NCBI RefSeq assembly: GCF_002257565.1
Contig: NZ_CP022736.1
Location: 1,984,001 to 2,048,000 of the forward strand
DNA length: 64,000 bases
Source: Herbaspirillum sp. meg3
Lineage (GTDB): Bacteria; Pseudomonadota; Gammaproteobacteria; Burkholderiales; Burkholderiaceae_D
Direction of reading: 5' to 3'
Both the position numbers and the translations under genes were made by a program. Shown one piece after another: positions 8,202-17,474 of this stretch. The notes below the pieces were generated by a model. The model searched no databases and was not told the origin of the DNA. It saw only the letters and a program-made list of their open reading frames with translations. Position 1 is the first letter of the stretch. Every line of letters starts with the position of its first letter.

Positions 8202-10703
8202 ATGTTCTCTTTATCGTTGCGTATGACGCGCCGTGACTGGCGTGCCGGCGAGTTGCGTTTTCTTTTAATTGCACTGATTGTCGCCGTCGCGGCCTTGTCG
8301 TCAGTTGGCTTTTTTGTCGATCGCATGCGTGCGGGACTGGTTCGTGACGCGCATCAACTGCTGGGGGCTGACTTGCTGGTCGGGGCCGACCAGCCCCTGC
8401 GTCCAGAATGGCAGGACAAGGCGGCGCAGTCCAATCTGCAAATGGCCCAGACCGTTGTTTTCCCTAGCATGGCGATTGCGGGCGAAGGCGATGCCGCGCG
8501 CTCCATCCTTTCCTCGATCAAGGCAGTGTCGGACGCCTACCCCTTGCGGGGACAGCTGAAGCTGGCTGACGCTTCAGGTGGTACCGACCGTGTCGCCGAC
8601 GGGGTGCCGTCGGCGGGCAGCGTCTGGGTCGATCCGAATGTTCTCTCGGCCTTGCAAGTCAAGGTCGGCGATACGCTCAAGTTGGGCGATAAATCATTTC
8701 GCATTGCGGCGGCCATTGCGGTTGAACCTGACCGCGGCAGCGCTTTCGTCAACTTTGCACCGCGTGTGATGCTGTCGATGCCGGATCTCGCGGCGACCGG
8801 CTTGGTGCAATACGGATCGCGTGTGACCTATCGTCTGCTGCTGTCAGGTGCACCAACGTCGGTGCAGTCGTATCAGCAATGGCTGCAGAAGACCATTGAC
8901 GACGGCAACATCAAAGGCGTGCGTATCGAATCGCTGGAATCGGGTCGCCCTGAAATGCGGGCCACACTGGATCGCGCCGAGCAGTTTCTCTCGCTGGTCG
9001 GTTTGCTATCGGCACTATTGGCCGCCGTTGCTGTGGCGATGGCGGCACGCCGCTTCATGTTGCGTCATCTGGATGCTTGCGCCATGTTGCGTTGTTTCGG
9101 TATGACGCAAAATCAGGTCACGCTGATGTATGTGCAAGAGTTCATTCTGGTTGGCTTGGTCGGTAGTGCGCTGGGCGTATTGCTCGGCTTTGCCGCCCAT
9201 TTCGTCTTGCTGGAATGGCTGGGACGTTTCATGCCGACCGCTTTGCCGCCCGCCAGCTGGTGGCCGGCGGTGCAGGGGATCGCGATTGGCTTGCTGTTGC
9301 TGGTGGGCTTTGCCTTGCCGCCGCTTCTGCAGCTACGCAACGTGCCGCACAACCGCGTCATCCGGCGTGAATCGTCGACACCCAAAGCCATGAGCATCGC
9401 AACCTACATTCTGGGTGTGGTCGTCTTCACCGGCTTGTTGCTATGGCAGGCAGGCGACGTCAAGCTGGGGGCCATGACGGCAGCAGGTTTCCTTGGCGGC
9501 TTTGCCTTGTTCGCGTTGATCGCGTGGGCTTGCCTCAAGAGCGTGCAGTCGCTGCGCGGCTTGTTCGACAATCAGAGCTGGCGTTTTGCGATTGATGGCC
9601 TGCAGCGTCGTCCGGGCGCCACCACCATGCAGATCGTTGCACTGGGATTGGGTTTGATGGCGCTGCTGCTGCTGACGGTGATTCGCGGTGATCTGATCGG
9701 TGCATGGCGTCAGTCGACACCGGCCGATGCGCCGAATCGTTTTGTGATCAACATCCAGCCCGACCAGAAAGATGTCGTCCAGCAAAAGCTGGTCCAAGAA
9801 GGATTGCAGAAGGTGCAGCTGTATCCGATGATTCGCGGCCGCCTGGTGCAGATCAACGGCAAGCCGGTCACCAACGACACCTATCAGGAAGACCGCGCCA
9901 AGCGCTTGGTGGATCGCGAGTTCAATCTATCCACCATGCGCGACCTGCCGGCGCAAAACACCATCGTCGGTGGCAAATGGTACGACGACAGCAAGCCGGA
10001 AGCCTCAGTGGAAGAAGGTCTGGCCAAGACACTCAAGCTGAAGCTGGGTGACCAGTTGCAGTTCGATATCGCAGGCCAGTTGGCGACTGTGCCGATCACA
10101 AGTATTCGCAAGTTGGAGTGGGGCTCGTTGCGCGTCAACTTCTTCGTGATCATCAATCCGGCGGCGATGAAAGACATGCCGCAGACCTGGATTACCGCGT
10201 TCCATCTGCCGGACGCCAAGGCGGGGCTGGGTAATGTCCTCACGCGCGACTATCCCAATCTGACAGTGGTCGACATCGGTAGCGTACTCAAGCAGATTCA
10301 GGACATCGTCGATCAGGTGATTGCCGCAGTGGAATTCTTGTTCTTGTTCACACTGACGGCCGGTGTACTGGTGTTGTATGCCGCACTGGTCGGTACGCAG
10401 GACGAGCGGGTGCGCGAGGCGGGGTTACTGCGAGCACTGGGCGCAACGCGCAAGGAGTTGGCGAGGGCGCAGCGTATCGAGGTCATGCTGATTGGCAGCG
10501 TAGCCGGTTTGCTGGCGTCCAGCGGGGCCGCCGGCATCGGCTGGGCGCTGGCGCATTACGTATTCGACTTCGAATGGAGTTTTAGCCCATGGCTGTGGGC
10601 AGCGGGTGCTGTGATCGGGATTGCCTGCGCGGTGTTTGGCGGCTGGGCCGGATTGCGTAGCGTTCTGGCAAGACCGCCGCTTCAGACGCTGCGCGAAGCA
10701 TAA
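8202..10703 (+). CDS. FtsX-like ABC permease, YbbP type
   Basis: An 833-residue inner-membrane protein. One helix lies near the N-terminus (about 22-42), then a large periplasmic domain (about 45-255), a block of helices with a first FtsX domain (about 258-390), further helices, a second periplasmic domain (about 515-695), and a second FtsX domain at the C-terminus containing ERVREAGLLRALGATRKEL. This is the YbbP/MacB-like large-permease layout. In E. coli YbbP pairs with the ATPase YbbA and sits beside tesA; no ATPase gene is adjacent here. The substrate is unknown. Confidence 0.85.
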   Translation: MFSLSLRMTRRDWRAGELRFLLIALIVAVAALSSVGFFVDRMRAGLVRDAHQLLGADLLVGADQPLRPEWQDKAAQSNLQMAQTVVFPSMAIAGEGDAARSILSSIKAVSDAYPLRGQLKLADASGGTDRVADGVPSAGSVWVDPNVLSALQVKVGDTLKLGDKSFRIAAAIAVEPDRGSAFVNFAPRVMLSMPDLAATGLVQYGSRVTYRLLLSGAPTSVQSYQQWLQKTIDDGNIKGVRIESLESGRPEMRATLDRAEQFLSLVGLLSALLAAVAVAMAARRFMLRHLDACAMLRCFGMTQNQVTLMYVQEFILVGLVGSALGVLLGFAAHFVLLEWLGRFMPTALPPASWWPAVQGIAIGLLLLVGFALPPLLQLRNVPHNRVIRRESSTPKAMSIATYILGVVVFTGLLLWQAGDVKLGAMTAAGFLGGFALFALIAWACLKSVQSLRGLFDNQSWRFAIDGLQRRPGATTMQIVALGLGLMALLLLTVIRGDLIGAWRQSTPADAPNRFVINIQPDQKDVVQQKLVQEGLQKVQLYPMIRGRLVQINGKPVTNDTYQEDRAKRLVDREFNLSTMRDLPAQNTIVGGKWYDDSKPEASVEEGLAKTLKLKLGDQLQFDIAGQLATVPITSIRKLEWGSLRVNFFVIINPAAMKDMPQTWITAFHLPDAKAGLGNVLTRDYPNLTVVDIGSVLKQIQDIVDQVIAAVEFLFLFTLTAGVLVLYAALVGTQDERVREAGLLRALGATRKELARAQRIEVMLIGSVAGLLASSGAAGIGWALAHYVFDFEWSFSPWLWAAGAVIGIACAVFGGWAGLRSVLARPPLQTLREA

Positions 10704-10768
10704 ATATCTCCCCGTAAAGACCGGGCTGAACGGGCGGCCGGACGGCAGCTGCGCTATCATCTCGGTCT

Positions 10769-11170
10769 ATGCAAATCGAAGACCCCAATCAACCGACTGT
10801 CTACGACATGATCGGCGGCGCGGACAAGCTGCGCGAAATGGTGGATCGTTTTTACGATCTGATGGACCTTGAGCCGGAGTTCGCCGGCATCCGCGCGCTG
10901 CACCCACCCTCGCTGGAAGGGTCGCGCGACAAAACCTACTGGTTCTTGTCCGGCTGGAGCGGTGGGCCCAATCTGTATATCGAACGTTTCGGCCATCCTT
11001 TTTTGCGCGCGCGTCATCTGCCGTTCGCCATCGGTATTTCGGAGCGCGATCAATGGTTGCGCTGCATGGCCTGGGCAATGGAAGACACCGGCCTCGACGA
11101 AACATTGCGCACCCGGCTGATGGAATCTTTCTTCCAGACAGCGGACTGGATGCGCAACAAGCCTGAATGA
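10769..11170 (+). CDS. Group II truncated haemoglobin
   Basis: A 133-residue haem protein of the TrHb2 (GlbO/YjbI) group. Visible features are the N-terminal YDMIGGADKLREMVDRFYDLM, the E-helix region with KTYWFLSGWSGGP, the likely proximal histidine in the F-helix segment RARHLPFAI, and the conserved tryptophan WLRCMAWAM. It binds oxygen or NO; roles in NO detoxification or oxygen chemistry are known for relatives. It starts 65 bases after the permease gene and is followed 17 bases later by rmuC, so it may share a transcript with rmuC. Confidence 0.93.
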   Translation: MQIEDPNQPTVYDMIGGADKLREMVDRFYDLMDLEPEFAGIRALHPPSLEGSRDKTYWFLSGWSGGPNLYIERFGHPFLRARHLPFAIGISERDQWLRCMAWAMEDTGLDETLRTRLMESFFQTADWMRNKPE

Positions 11171-11187
11171 ATCAATAACACGACGAC

Positions 11188-12663
11188 ATGACACAAACTG
11201 AACTGATCCTTATTGCCCTCGTCGCCGTCGGCATCGTGCTGCAAGTGCTGATCCTGATGCGTGGCCGCGGCGGCGTCGATATCGCCACGCCTTTGCAGCA
11301 GGTGAAGAGCGAACTGCAGCGTCACCAGCAAGATCTGGCCGAACGCAGCGAACGTGAGTTGCGCGAGCAGATGCAGAGCAACGCACAGAATACACGCCAG
11401 GAACTCGGCAGCAATTTTGGCCAGCTGCAACAGACGCTGGCGGCGCAGATGACCAGCGTGGCCACCTTGCAGAACAACCAGATCGACAGCTTTGCGCAGC
11501 AACTGGTCAAGCTCAACGAGACCAACGCCCAGCAACTCGACGGCATGCGCCAGACGATGAACTTGCAGGCGCAAGCCAGTCGTGAAGAACAGGCCGCTTC
11601 GCTCAAGCGCTTTGGCGACACGCTCAATCAGACGCTGTCCACGCTGACCGAATCCAATGCGCAGCGCATGGCAGAAGTACGCGCTACGCTGGAAGCCAAG
11701 ATCAAGGACCTGCAGCTCGACAACGGCAATCGCCTTGAAGAAATGCGTAAAACCGTCGACGAAAAATTGCACGCGACATTGGAACAACGTCTGGGCGAAT
11801 CCTTCAAGCTGGTGTCCGACCGTCTAGACAAGGTGCATCAGGGCCTGGGCGAGATGCAGCAACTGGCCATCGGTGTGGGCGATCTGAAGCGGGTGCTGAC
11901 CAACGTCAAGACCCGCGGCACCTGGGGCGAGGTGCAGCTGGAAATGCTGTTGGAACAAATGCTCACACCCGACCAGTACGCCAAGAACGTCGAGACGGTA
12001 CCCAATACCGGCGAGCGCGTTGAATTCGCGATCAAGCTGCCCGGCAACGATGACGGCGGTACGCCGGTCTGGATGCCGATCGACGCCAAGTTCCCGAAAG
12101 AGCAATATGAACGTCTGGCAGAGGCCGCTGACCGCGCCGACGCCGAAGGCGTGGCGCAAGCAGGACGCGAGTTGGAGCGTGCGGTGCGTGGCGAAGCCAA
12201 AACCATCGCCGAGAAATATCTGTCACCGCCACTCACTACCGACTTCGCAATTTTGTTCCTGCCGACCGAAGGGCTGTATGCCGAAGTCATGCGTCGTCCA
12301 GGTTTGTCGGATGACTTGCAGCGCACGCATCGCGTCAGCATCGCCGGCCCGTCAACTCTGTCCGCTTTGCTGAACAGCTTGCAAATGGGCTTCCGCACAC
12401 TGGCGCTGGAGAAGCGCTCGTCGGAGGTCTGGCAAGTGCTGGGTGCGGTGAAGACCGAGTTCACCAAGTTTGGCGATGTGCTGGCTGCAACCAAGAGCAC
12501 GCTGGAACGCGCGGCCAAAAACATCGAGCAAGCCGAGACGCGTACACGTCAAATGACGCGCAAGTTGAAGTCGGTGGAAGCACTGCCGAGCGACACGGCG
12601 CAAAAACTGCTGGGAACGGCAGAGCCGGAAATCGACGGCGACGGTCAGAGCGAATTGCTCTAA
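11188..12663 (+). CDS. rmuC: DNA recombination protein RmuC
   Basis: A 491-residue protein with one N-terminal membrane helix (about 5-23), a long coiled coil (about 35-200), then the RmuC nuclease-like domain (about 230-430) with MLLEQMLTPDQYAKNVETVP, PIDAKFPKEQYERL and FAILFLPTEGLYAEV. RmuC limits DNA inversions at short repeats and is also linked with anti-mobile-element defence in some bacteria. The length and domain order are normal. It ends just before the convergent aldehyde dehydrogenase gene. Confidence 0.93.
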   Translation: MTQTELILIALVAVGIVLQVLILMRGRGGVDIATPLQQVKSELQRHQQDLAERSERELREQMQSNAQNTRQELGSNFGQLQQTLAAQMTSVATLQNNQIDSFAQQLVKLNETNAQQLDGMRQTMNLQAQASREEQAASLKRFGDTLNQTLSTLTESNAQRMAEVRATLEAKIKDLQLDNGNRLEEMRKTVDEKLHATLEQRLGESFKLVSDRLDKVHQGLGEMQQLAIGVGDLKRVLTNVKTRGTWGEVQLEMLLEQMLTPDQYAKNVETVPNTGERVEFAIKLPGNDDGGTPVWMPIDAKFPKEQYERLAEAADRADAEGVAQAGRELERAVRGEAKTIAEKYLSPPLTTDFAILFLPTEGLYAEVMRRPGLSDDLQRTHRVSIAGPSTLSALLNSLQMGFRTLALEKRSSEVWQVLGAVKTEFTKFGDVLAATKSTLERAAKNIEQAETRTRQMTRKLKSVEALPSDTAQKLLGTAEPEIDGDGQSELL

Positions 12664-12709
12664 GGCCGGACATTGCAATCCTGGCGAGAGCCGGGATGTT
12701 TGCAAGGAT

Positions 12710-14149
12710 TCAGCGAATCAACAACTTCATCAACAGCGCAAATGCCTTGCCATAAGGCGGACTGAACAGCCGCATCGCATTGATGCGGCTCTGCCTGAAT
12801 ACCGGCTTCATGTGCGAAAAACGCCGGAAGCCTTCCTCCCCGTGATATGCACCGATGCCGGATGCGCCGACGCCGCCGAAGGGCAGGTCTTCCTGTGCGA
12901 TATGCAGCAGCGTGTCGTTGATGGTGACGCCGCCGGAGACTGTCTGTTGCACCACCCGGTCGATAATGCGAGAGTCTTTGTCGAAGACATATAACGCCAG
13001 CGGACGTGGTCCGGTGTTGACGGTCGCGATGGCGTCACTGATCTTTTCATAAGTGACCAGCGGTAGCAGCGGGCCGAAGATTTCTTCCTGCATGATGCGT
13101 GCTTCGGGTGGTGCCTGCGTCACGGCAAGCGGCGGCAGCAGGCGCGTCGATGCATGTGGTGCGCGTCGGCTCAGCGGAGTCAATATCGCCCCATGCTGCT
13201 GGGCATCGCTGCATAGCGCGGCCAGGCGTTCGTAGTGGCGCTGATTGACGATGCTGGTGTAGTCGTCGGTAGGCAGGCGTTCATCATTGAGAGAGGGGTA
13301 AAACCGTGCAACCACATCGCGAGCACAATCGATAAAGGCCTTCTCGCGGCCTTTGGGCAGCAGCACGTAGTCGGGAGCAATACAGGTCTGGCCGGCGTTG
13401 AGCAGCTTGCCACTGATGATGCGCGTCACGGCATGCCGGAAGTCGGCGGACGGCCCGATGATGGCCGGCGATTTGCCACCCAGTTCCAGTGTCACAGGTG
13501 TCAGGTTGGCACTGGCGACGCGCATGACTTCGCGACCGACCGCCGTCGAACCGGTGAAGACCAGATGGTCAAAGGGCAGGGCGCAAAATTCTTGCGCTAG
13601 CGCGACATTGCCGCCGCTCTCACCACCGCTCTCACCGCTGCTATCACCATTCACGATGGCAATTTCATCGTCCGAAAACGATTGCCGGATCAACTGATCG
13701 AACAGCGTGCCGAATGCCGGCGTGTGTTCCGAGAGTTTGACCATGGCCAGATTGCCGGCCGCCAGCACACAGCTGAGCGGGCCGACGGTCAGCAGCAGCG
13801 GATAATTCCAGGGCGTGATGATGCCCACTACGCCCAGAGGTTGCGGCAACAAGGTGTTACGCGCGGGTTTGTACCAGATGGATGTGCGGCGTGATTGCGG
13901 CTGCATCCAGATGTGGCCGTGTGTCAGCGCATGATCGATGGCTTGCAGGCTGGTGAAGACTTCCAGGAATTGCGTCTCGTGCTGAGAACGATTGCCGAAG
14001 TCTTGGCTGATCGCCGTCGCGATGTCGTGCTTGTGGCGGATCAGCAGATGGCGCAGGCGCTGCAGTCTGTCGCGGCGTAACTCCCATGAGGCACTCGGTT
14101 CGGCACGCGCATGGTCGTGCAGTTGGCGAAAGCGCAGAGATAGCGACAT
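12710..14149 (-). CDS. Coniferyl-aldehyde-type aldehyde dehydrogenase
   Basis: A 479-residue NAD(P)-dependent aldehyde dehydrogenase. The catalytic cysteine is in NAGQTCIAPDYV, the general-base glutamate in TLELGGKSP, and the cofactor-site motifs are PWNYPLLLTVGPL and FTGSTAVGREV. The short N-terminus, the APDYVL after the cysteine and a hydrophobic C-terminus (KAFALLMKLLIR) match the coniferyl aldehyde dehydrogenase (CalB) group; the true substrate could be another long or aromatic aldehyde. A small insertion GDSSGESGGESGGN comes from three 12-bp repeats. The start lies 12 bases after the moeA stop on the same strand. Confidence 0.85.
   Translation of the reverse strand: MSLSLRFRQLHDHARAEPSASWELRRDRLQRLRHLLIRHKHDIATAISQDFGNRSQHETQFLEVFTSLQAIDHALTHGHIWMQPQSRRTSIWYKPARNTLLPQPLGVVGIITPWNYPLLLTVGPLSCVLAAGNLAMVKLSEHTPAFGTLFDQLIRQSFSDDEIAIVNGDSSGESGGESGGNVALAQEFCALPFDHLVFTGSTAVGREVMRVASANLTPVTLELGGKSPAIIGPSADFRHAVTRIISGKLLNAGQTCIAPDYVLLPKGREKAFIDCARDVVARFYPSLNDERLPTDDYTSIVNQRHYERLAALCSDAQQHGAILTPLSRRAPHASTRLLPPLAVTQAPPEARIMQEEIFGPLLPLVTYEKISDAIATVNTGPRPLALYVFDKDSRIIDRVVQQTVSGGVTINDTLLHIAQEDLPFGGVGASGIGAYHGEEGFRRFSHMKPVFRQSRINAMRLFSPPYGKAFALLMKLLIR
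13614..13649. repeat. Three tandem 12-bp units inside the aldehyde dehydrogenase gene
   Basis: Units at 13614-13625, 13626-13637 and 13638-13649; the first two differ at one base and the third at three or four. They are in frame and encode the Ser-Gly-Glu-Ser-Gly-Gly loop. Confidence 0.85.
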
Positions 14150-14161
14150 CGCCGTGTTCCT

Positions 14162-15448
14162 TTACGTCAAGCCGTCGAACAGCACGACTTGCACCGCGTC
14201 GCCGGCGGCCACGTCGCCTTGCGCGTCGTCCAGCACAATGATGCAGTTGGCGTCAGACATGGAGCGCAAGATGCCGGAGCCCTGTGCACCGGTCAGCCGC
14301 ACTTTCCATTCGCCATCGTCGTCAGCCGCGAGAATGCCGCGCTGGTATTCGGTGCGACCGGGTTTCTTGCGGATGGCGGAGAGAGATTTTACTTTCAGGC
14401 GCGGCAACGGACTGGCGTTGGCGCCGGACATGCGCAGCAAGGCATCGCGCACGAAGAAGTAAAAGCTGACCATGACTGCCACCGGATTGCCCGGCAGGCC
14501 GAACAGATAAGCACCGCGGCCTTGCGAGGCGATACGGCCGAAGGCCATGGGGCGGCCCGGACGCATGCCGATTTTCCAGAACAGCATGTCGCCAAGCTTG
14601 GTCATGGTTTGTTTGGTGTAGTCGGCGGCACCGACGGAGACGCCGCCGGAAGTGATGACGGCATCGGCATGTTCGCAGGCGCTGCGGAACGCTGCTTCCA
14701 TCGCAAGCGGATCATCCTTCACCACGCCCATGTCGATGATGTCGCAACCCAGGCGCGTTAGCATGCCGTAGAGCGTGTAGCGGTTGGAATCATAGACGCA
14801 ACCCGGTTCAAGCGGCTCGCCCACGGAACGCAATTCGTCGCCGGTGGAAAAGAAGGCGACGCGCAAACGTCGTTTGACGCCGACTTCCGCGACGCCCAGA
14901 GAGGCCAGCAAACCGATATCGGCCGGGCGCAGGATTTTGCCGGCTCGCAGGGCAACCTGGCCGTCACGCAAATCTTCTCCGCGCAGACGCCGGTTGTCGC
15001 CGCGGCGTACGCGACCTGCAGGAATGGTCACGGACGTCTCACCGGCATTCTCGGTAAATTCTTGCGGGATCACTGTATCGCAATCGGCAGGCATGGCCGC
15101 CCCAGTCATGATGCGTACGCATTCACCGTTGGCGACGGCGCCGTCAAAGCGTTGGCCGGCATGGACGCTGGCAACAATGCGCAAGGTCAATGTGTTGCCC
15201 TCGGCCAGGTCATCGCCGCGCAGGGCGTAACCGTCCATGGCGGAATTGTCGTTGGCAGGGACATCAATGGTCGAGACGATGTCGGTCGCCAGCGTGCGAT
15301 CGAGGGCGCTGCGGATGGCGACTTGTTCGACCGATTCGATCGGCTGCACGAAGTCATGGATGATCTTCTGTGCTTGCGGCACGGTCATGGCGTTGGGGTC
15401 GTAACCCGAAATGCAGCTGACGATGTCGGACAGGGAGGCTTGAGTCAT
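14162..15448 (-). CDS. moeA: Molybdopterin molybdenumtransferase
   Basis: Inserts molybdate into adenylylated molybdopterin, the last common step of molybdenum cofactor synthesis. The 428-residue product has the MoeA domains: N-terminal segment with DVPANDNSAMDGYALR, MIMTGAAMPADCDTVIPQE-type motif, the MogA-like domain with ITSGGVSVGAADYTKQ and FGLPGNPVAVMVSF, and a C-terminal beta domain. Its ATG follows the mobA stop directly (TAAATG), so translation is probably coupled. It is the third gene of moaA-mobA-moeA. Confidence 0.96.
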   Translation of the reverse strand: MTQASLSDIVSCISGYDPNAMTVPQAQKIIHDFVQPIESVEQVAIRSALDRTLATDIVSTIDVPANDNSAMDGYALRGDDLAEGNTLTLRIVASVHAGQRFDGAVANGECVRIMTGAAMPADCDTVIPQEFTENAGETSVTIPAGRVRRGDNRRLRGEDLRDGQVALRAGKILRPADIGLLASLGVAEVGVKRRLRVAFFSTGDELRSVGEPLEPGCVYDSNRYTLYGMLTRLGCDIIDMGVVKDDPLAMEAAFRSACEHADAVITSGGVSVGAADYTKQTMTKLGDMLFWKIGMRPGRPMAFGRIASQGRGAYLFGLPGNPVAVMVSFYFFVRDALLRMSGANASPLPRLKVKSLSAIRKKPGRTEYQRGILAADDDGEWKVRLTGAQGSGILRSMSDANCIIVLDDAQGDVAAGDAVQVVLFDGLT

Positions 15449-16093
15449 TTATTCTGATTCCAGTTTGTCGATTTTGCCGGTCGATTCCAATGCGTACAGC
15501 TCTTGCAAGGTGTTGACGTTGCTGAAGGCGGTTTCGTCATCAAAATGGGCTTCGGCGGTACGGATGCAGGCAAACCAGCGTTCCATCTTGCGGCCGTCGT
15601 CTTGCAAAAACTGTGTCAGCGAAGGCAGCAGCGTTTTTTTCAGCAGGCAAAACACCGGGTGGCGTTGCCGTTGTTCATGGCCGCCGGTTACGGCAAGCGC
15701 TGCCTCGGCGTTGTGTAGCTCAAGTTCTTCCGCAAGTCTGGCAACCAGATCAGCGGGCAGTAACGGCGAGTCGCACGGTACGGCAGCCAGGTAGTCGGTA
15801 GCGCAATGTGTCAGGCCGCTATGCAGGCCAGCCAAGGGGCCGGGGAAGTCTGATAACAGGTCGAGCCACACCGGCGCATGAAACACCGCTCCAAGCGCTG
15901 CATAGTCGTTCTCATGGCGATTGGCATTGATGGCGAGACGACGAACTTGCGGCGAAAGACGTTCCAGTGCATGTGCCGCCAGCGGTTTGCCGCGAAAAGC
16001 CTGCAAACCTTTGTCGACATGCCCCATGCGGCTGCCGCGTCCGCCGGCAAGAATCAGTCCTGTAATCTGTTGGGGCGCGATGGACACGGCCAT
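15449..16093 (-). CDS. mobA: Molybdenum cofactor guanylyltransferase
   Basis: Adds GMP to molybdopterin to form the guanine dinucleotide cofactor. The 214-residue product shows the nucleotidyltransferase signature LILAGGRGSRMGHVDKGLQ near the N-terminus, and AVPCDSPLLPADLV with the metal-binding aspartate. I chose ATG 16093, which overlaps the moaA stop by one base (TGATG); the longer frame reaches into moaA. The operon position supports the assignment. Confidence 0.95.
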   Translation of the reverse strand: MAVSIAPQQITGLILAGGRGSRMGHVDKGLQAFRGKPLAAHALERLSPQVRRLAINANRHENDYAALGAVFHAPVWLDLLSDFPGPLAGLHSGLTHCATDYLAAVPCDSPLLPADLVARLAEELELHNAEAALAVTGGHEQRQRHPVFCLLKKTLLPSLTQFLQDDGRKMERWFACIRTAEAHFDDETAFSNVNTLQELYALESTGKIDKLESE

Positions 16094-17217
16094 CACCCGC
16101 CGATATACGACATTTCCACCTTGCGGACTTGCGGCATCGATGTTGTGGATGTGTCCTTGTTTTCGCTGCGCAGTTCGGAATAGCGATCGCCGCGTTGACG
16201 CCACAGGCTGCCGATAGCGGAGGAGATCTCGGCATCGCTGCGTTCGCCGCGCAGCAGACCGCGCAAGTCGTGGCCTTCACTGGCGAACAGGCAGGTGTAA
16301 ATTTTTCCTTCGGTGGAGAGGCGTGCGCGGCTGCAATCGTGGCAGAAAGCCTGGGTGACGCTGGAAATAACGCCGACTTCACCGCTGCCATCTTTATAGC
16401 GCCAGCGCTGTGCCGTTTCGCCGGCATAGTTGGCGTCGATTGCTTCCAGCGGCATCTCGGCGTTGATGCGGGCGATGACGTCGCTTGAAGGCACGACCTC
16501 ATCCATGCGCCAGCCATTGGAACTGCCGACGTCCATGTATTCGATGAAGCGCAGGACAAACGGCGTGTTCTTGAAATACCGCGCCATTGGCAGGATTTCG
16601 TGATCGTTGACGCCTTTTTTGACCACCATATTGATCTTGATCGGGCCCAGACCGGTTTTGTGAGCCACTTCCAGGCCATGCAGGATTTGCGAGACCGAGA
16701 CGTCAACGTCGTTCATGCGTTTGAAGTTGGCGTCGTCGAGCGCATCCAGCGAGACGGTGACGCGCTTGAGACCGGCATCTTTCAACGCCTGGGCCTTTTG
16801 CGCCAGCAGGGTGCCATTGGTGGTCAGGGTCAGGTCGAGTTCGCGGCCATCGGGCGTTTTGATCGCGTGCAGCATGGTGATCAGGCGCTCCAGATGCTTG
16901 CGCAGCAGCGGCTCGCCACCGGTCAGACGGATCTTTTCGACGCCGTGGGCGACGAACAAGGTGGCGAGGCGGGTGATTTCTTCAAAAGACAGCAAAGAGG
17001 AATGCGGCAAGAAGCTGTAGTCCTTGTCGAATACTTCTTTGGGCATGCAATAGACACAGCGGAAATTGCAGCGGTCAGTGACCGAAATGCGCAGGTCGTG
17101 CAGTGGACGCATCAAGGCATCGGTAAGAAAGCCGGTCGGTGCTTCCAACAGCGCGGGAACGGCTGCAATGCCGCCGACAGGGCGTTCGTCAAAGATGGGG
17201 ATGATGCGCTTATTCAT
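16093..17217 (-). CDS. moaA: GTP 3',8-cyclase
   Basis: A radical-SAM enzyme that, with MoaC, turns GTP into cyclic pyranopterin monophosphate, the first step of molybdenum cofactor synthesis. The 374-residue product has the radical-SAM cluster motif CNFRCVYC at about residues 47-54, the second cluster in FCHDCSRARL and YTCLF, and the C-terminal Gly-Gly needed for activity (MSYIGG). ATG 17217 gives MNKRIIPIFDE; the longer frame to 17283 lacks support. First gene of the operon; no moaB/C/D/E genes are nearby. Confidence 0.95.
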   Translation of the reverse strand: MNKRIIPIFDERPVGGIAAVPALLEAPTGFLTDALMRPLHDLRISVTDRCNFRCVYCMPKEVFDKDYSFLPHSSLLSFEEITRLATLFVAHGVEKIRLTGGEPLLRKHLERLITMLHAIKTPDGRELDLTLTTNGTLLAQKAQALKDAGLKRVTVSLDALDDANFKRMNDVDVSVSQILHGLEVAHKTGLGPIKINMVVKKGVNDHEILPMARYFKNTPFVLRFIEYMDVGSSNGWRMDEVVPSSDVIARINAEMPLEAIDANYAGETAQRWRYKDGSGEVGVISSVTQAFCHDCSRARLSTEGKIYTCLFASEGHDLRGLLRGERSDAEISSAIGSLWRQRGDRYSELRSENKDTSTTSMPQVRKVEMSYIGG

Positions 17218-17402
17218 ACTCGCTACGATAGCACGAGGCGGGGAATTAGACAGTGTACAGAACCGATATCCGCAACAAGGCACAGCGTATAACTCGAGTG
17301 GAGCTTAGTTTCTTTTTGGCAAAAAAACTGGCTGCGCTGATTCTTTGTACAAGTGCTCTTTTGCTTGTTTTTCTTTGTTTGATTACCGAAACAGCAGACG
17401 AG

Positions 17403-17429
17403 AAAAAGGGAGCTTTCGCTCCCTTTTTT
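17403..17429 (-). terminator. Terminator of rne
   Basis: An 11-bp stem (17403-17413 with 17418-17428) with a 4-base loop and a T-run on both strands, 46 bases beyond the rne stop. Confidence 0.88.
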
Positions 17430-17474
17430 CACTGCGCTGCAACGTCGGCATCAGTGCATGCCGACGCAGAGGCA

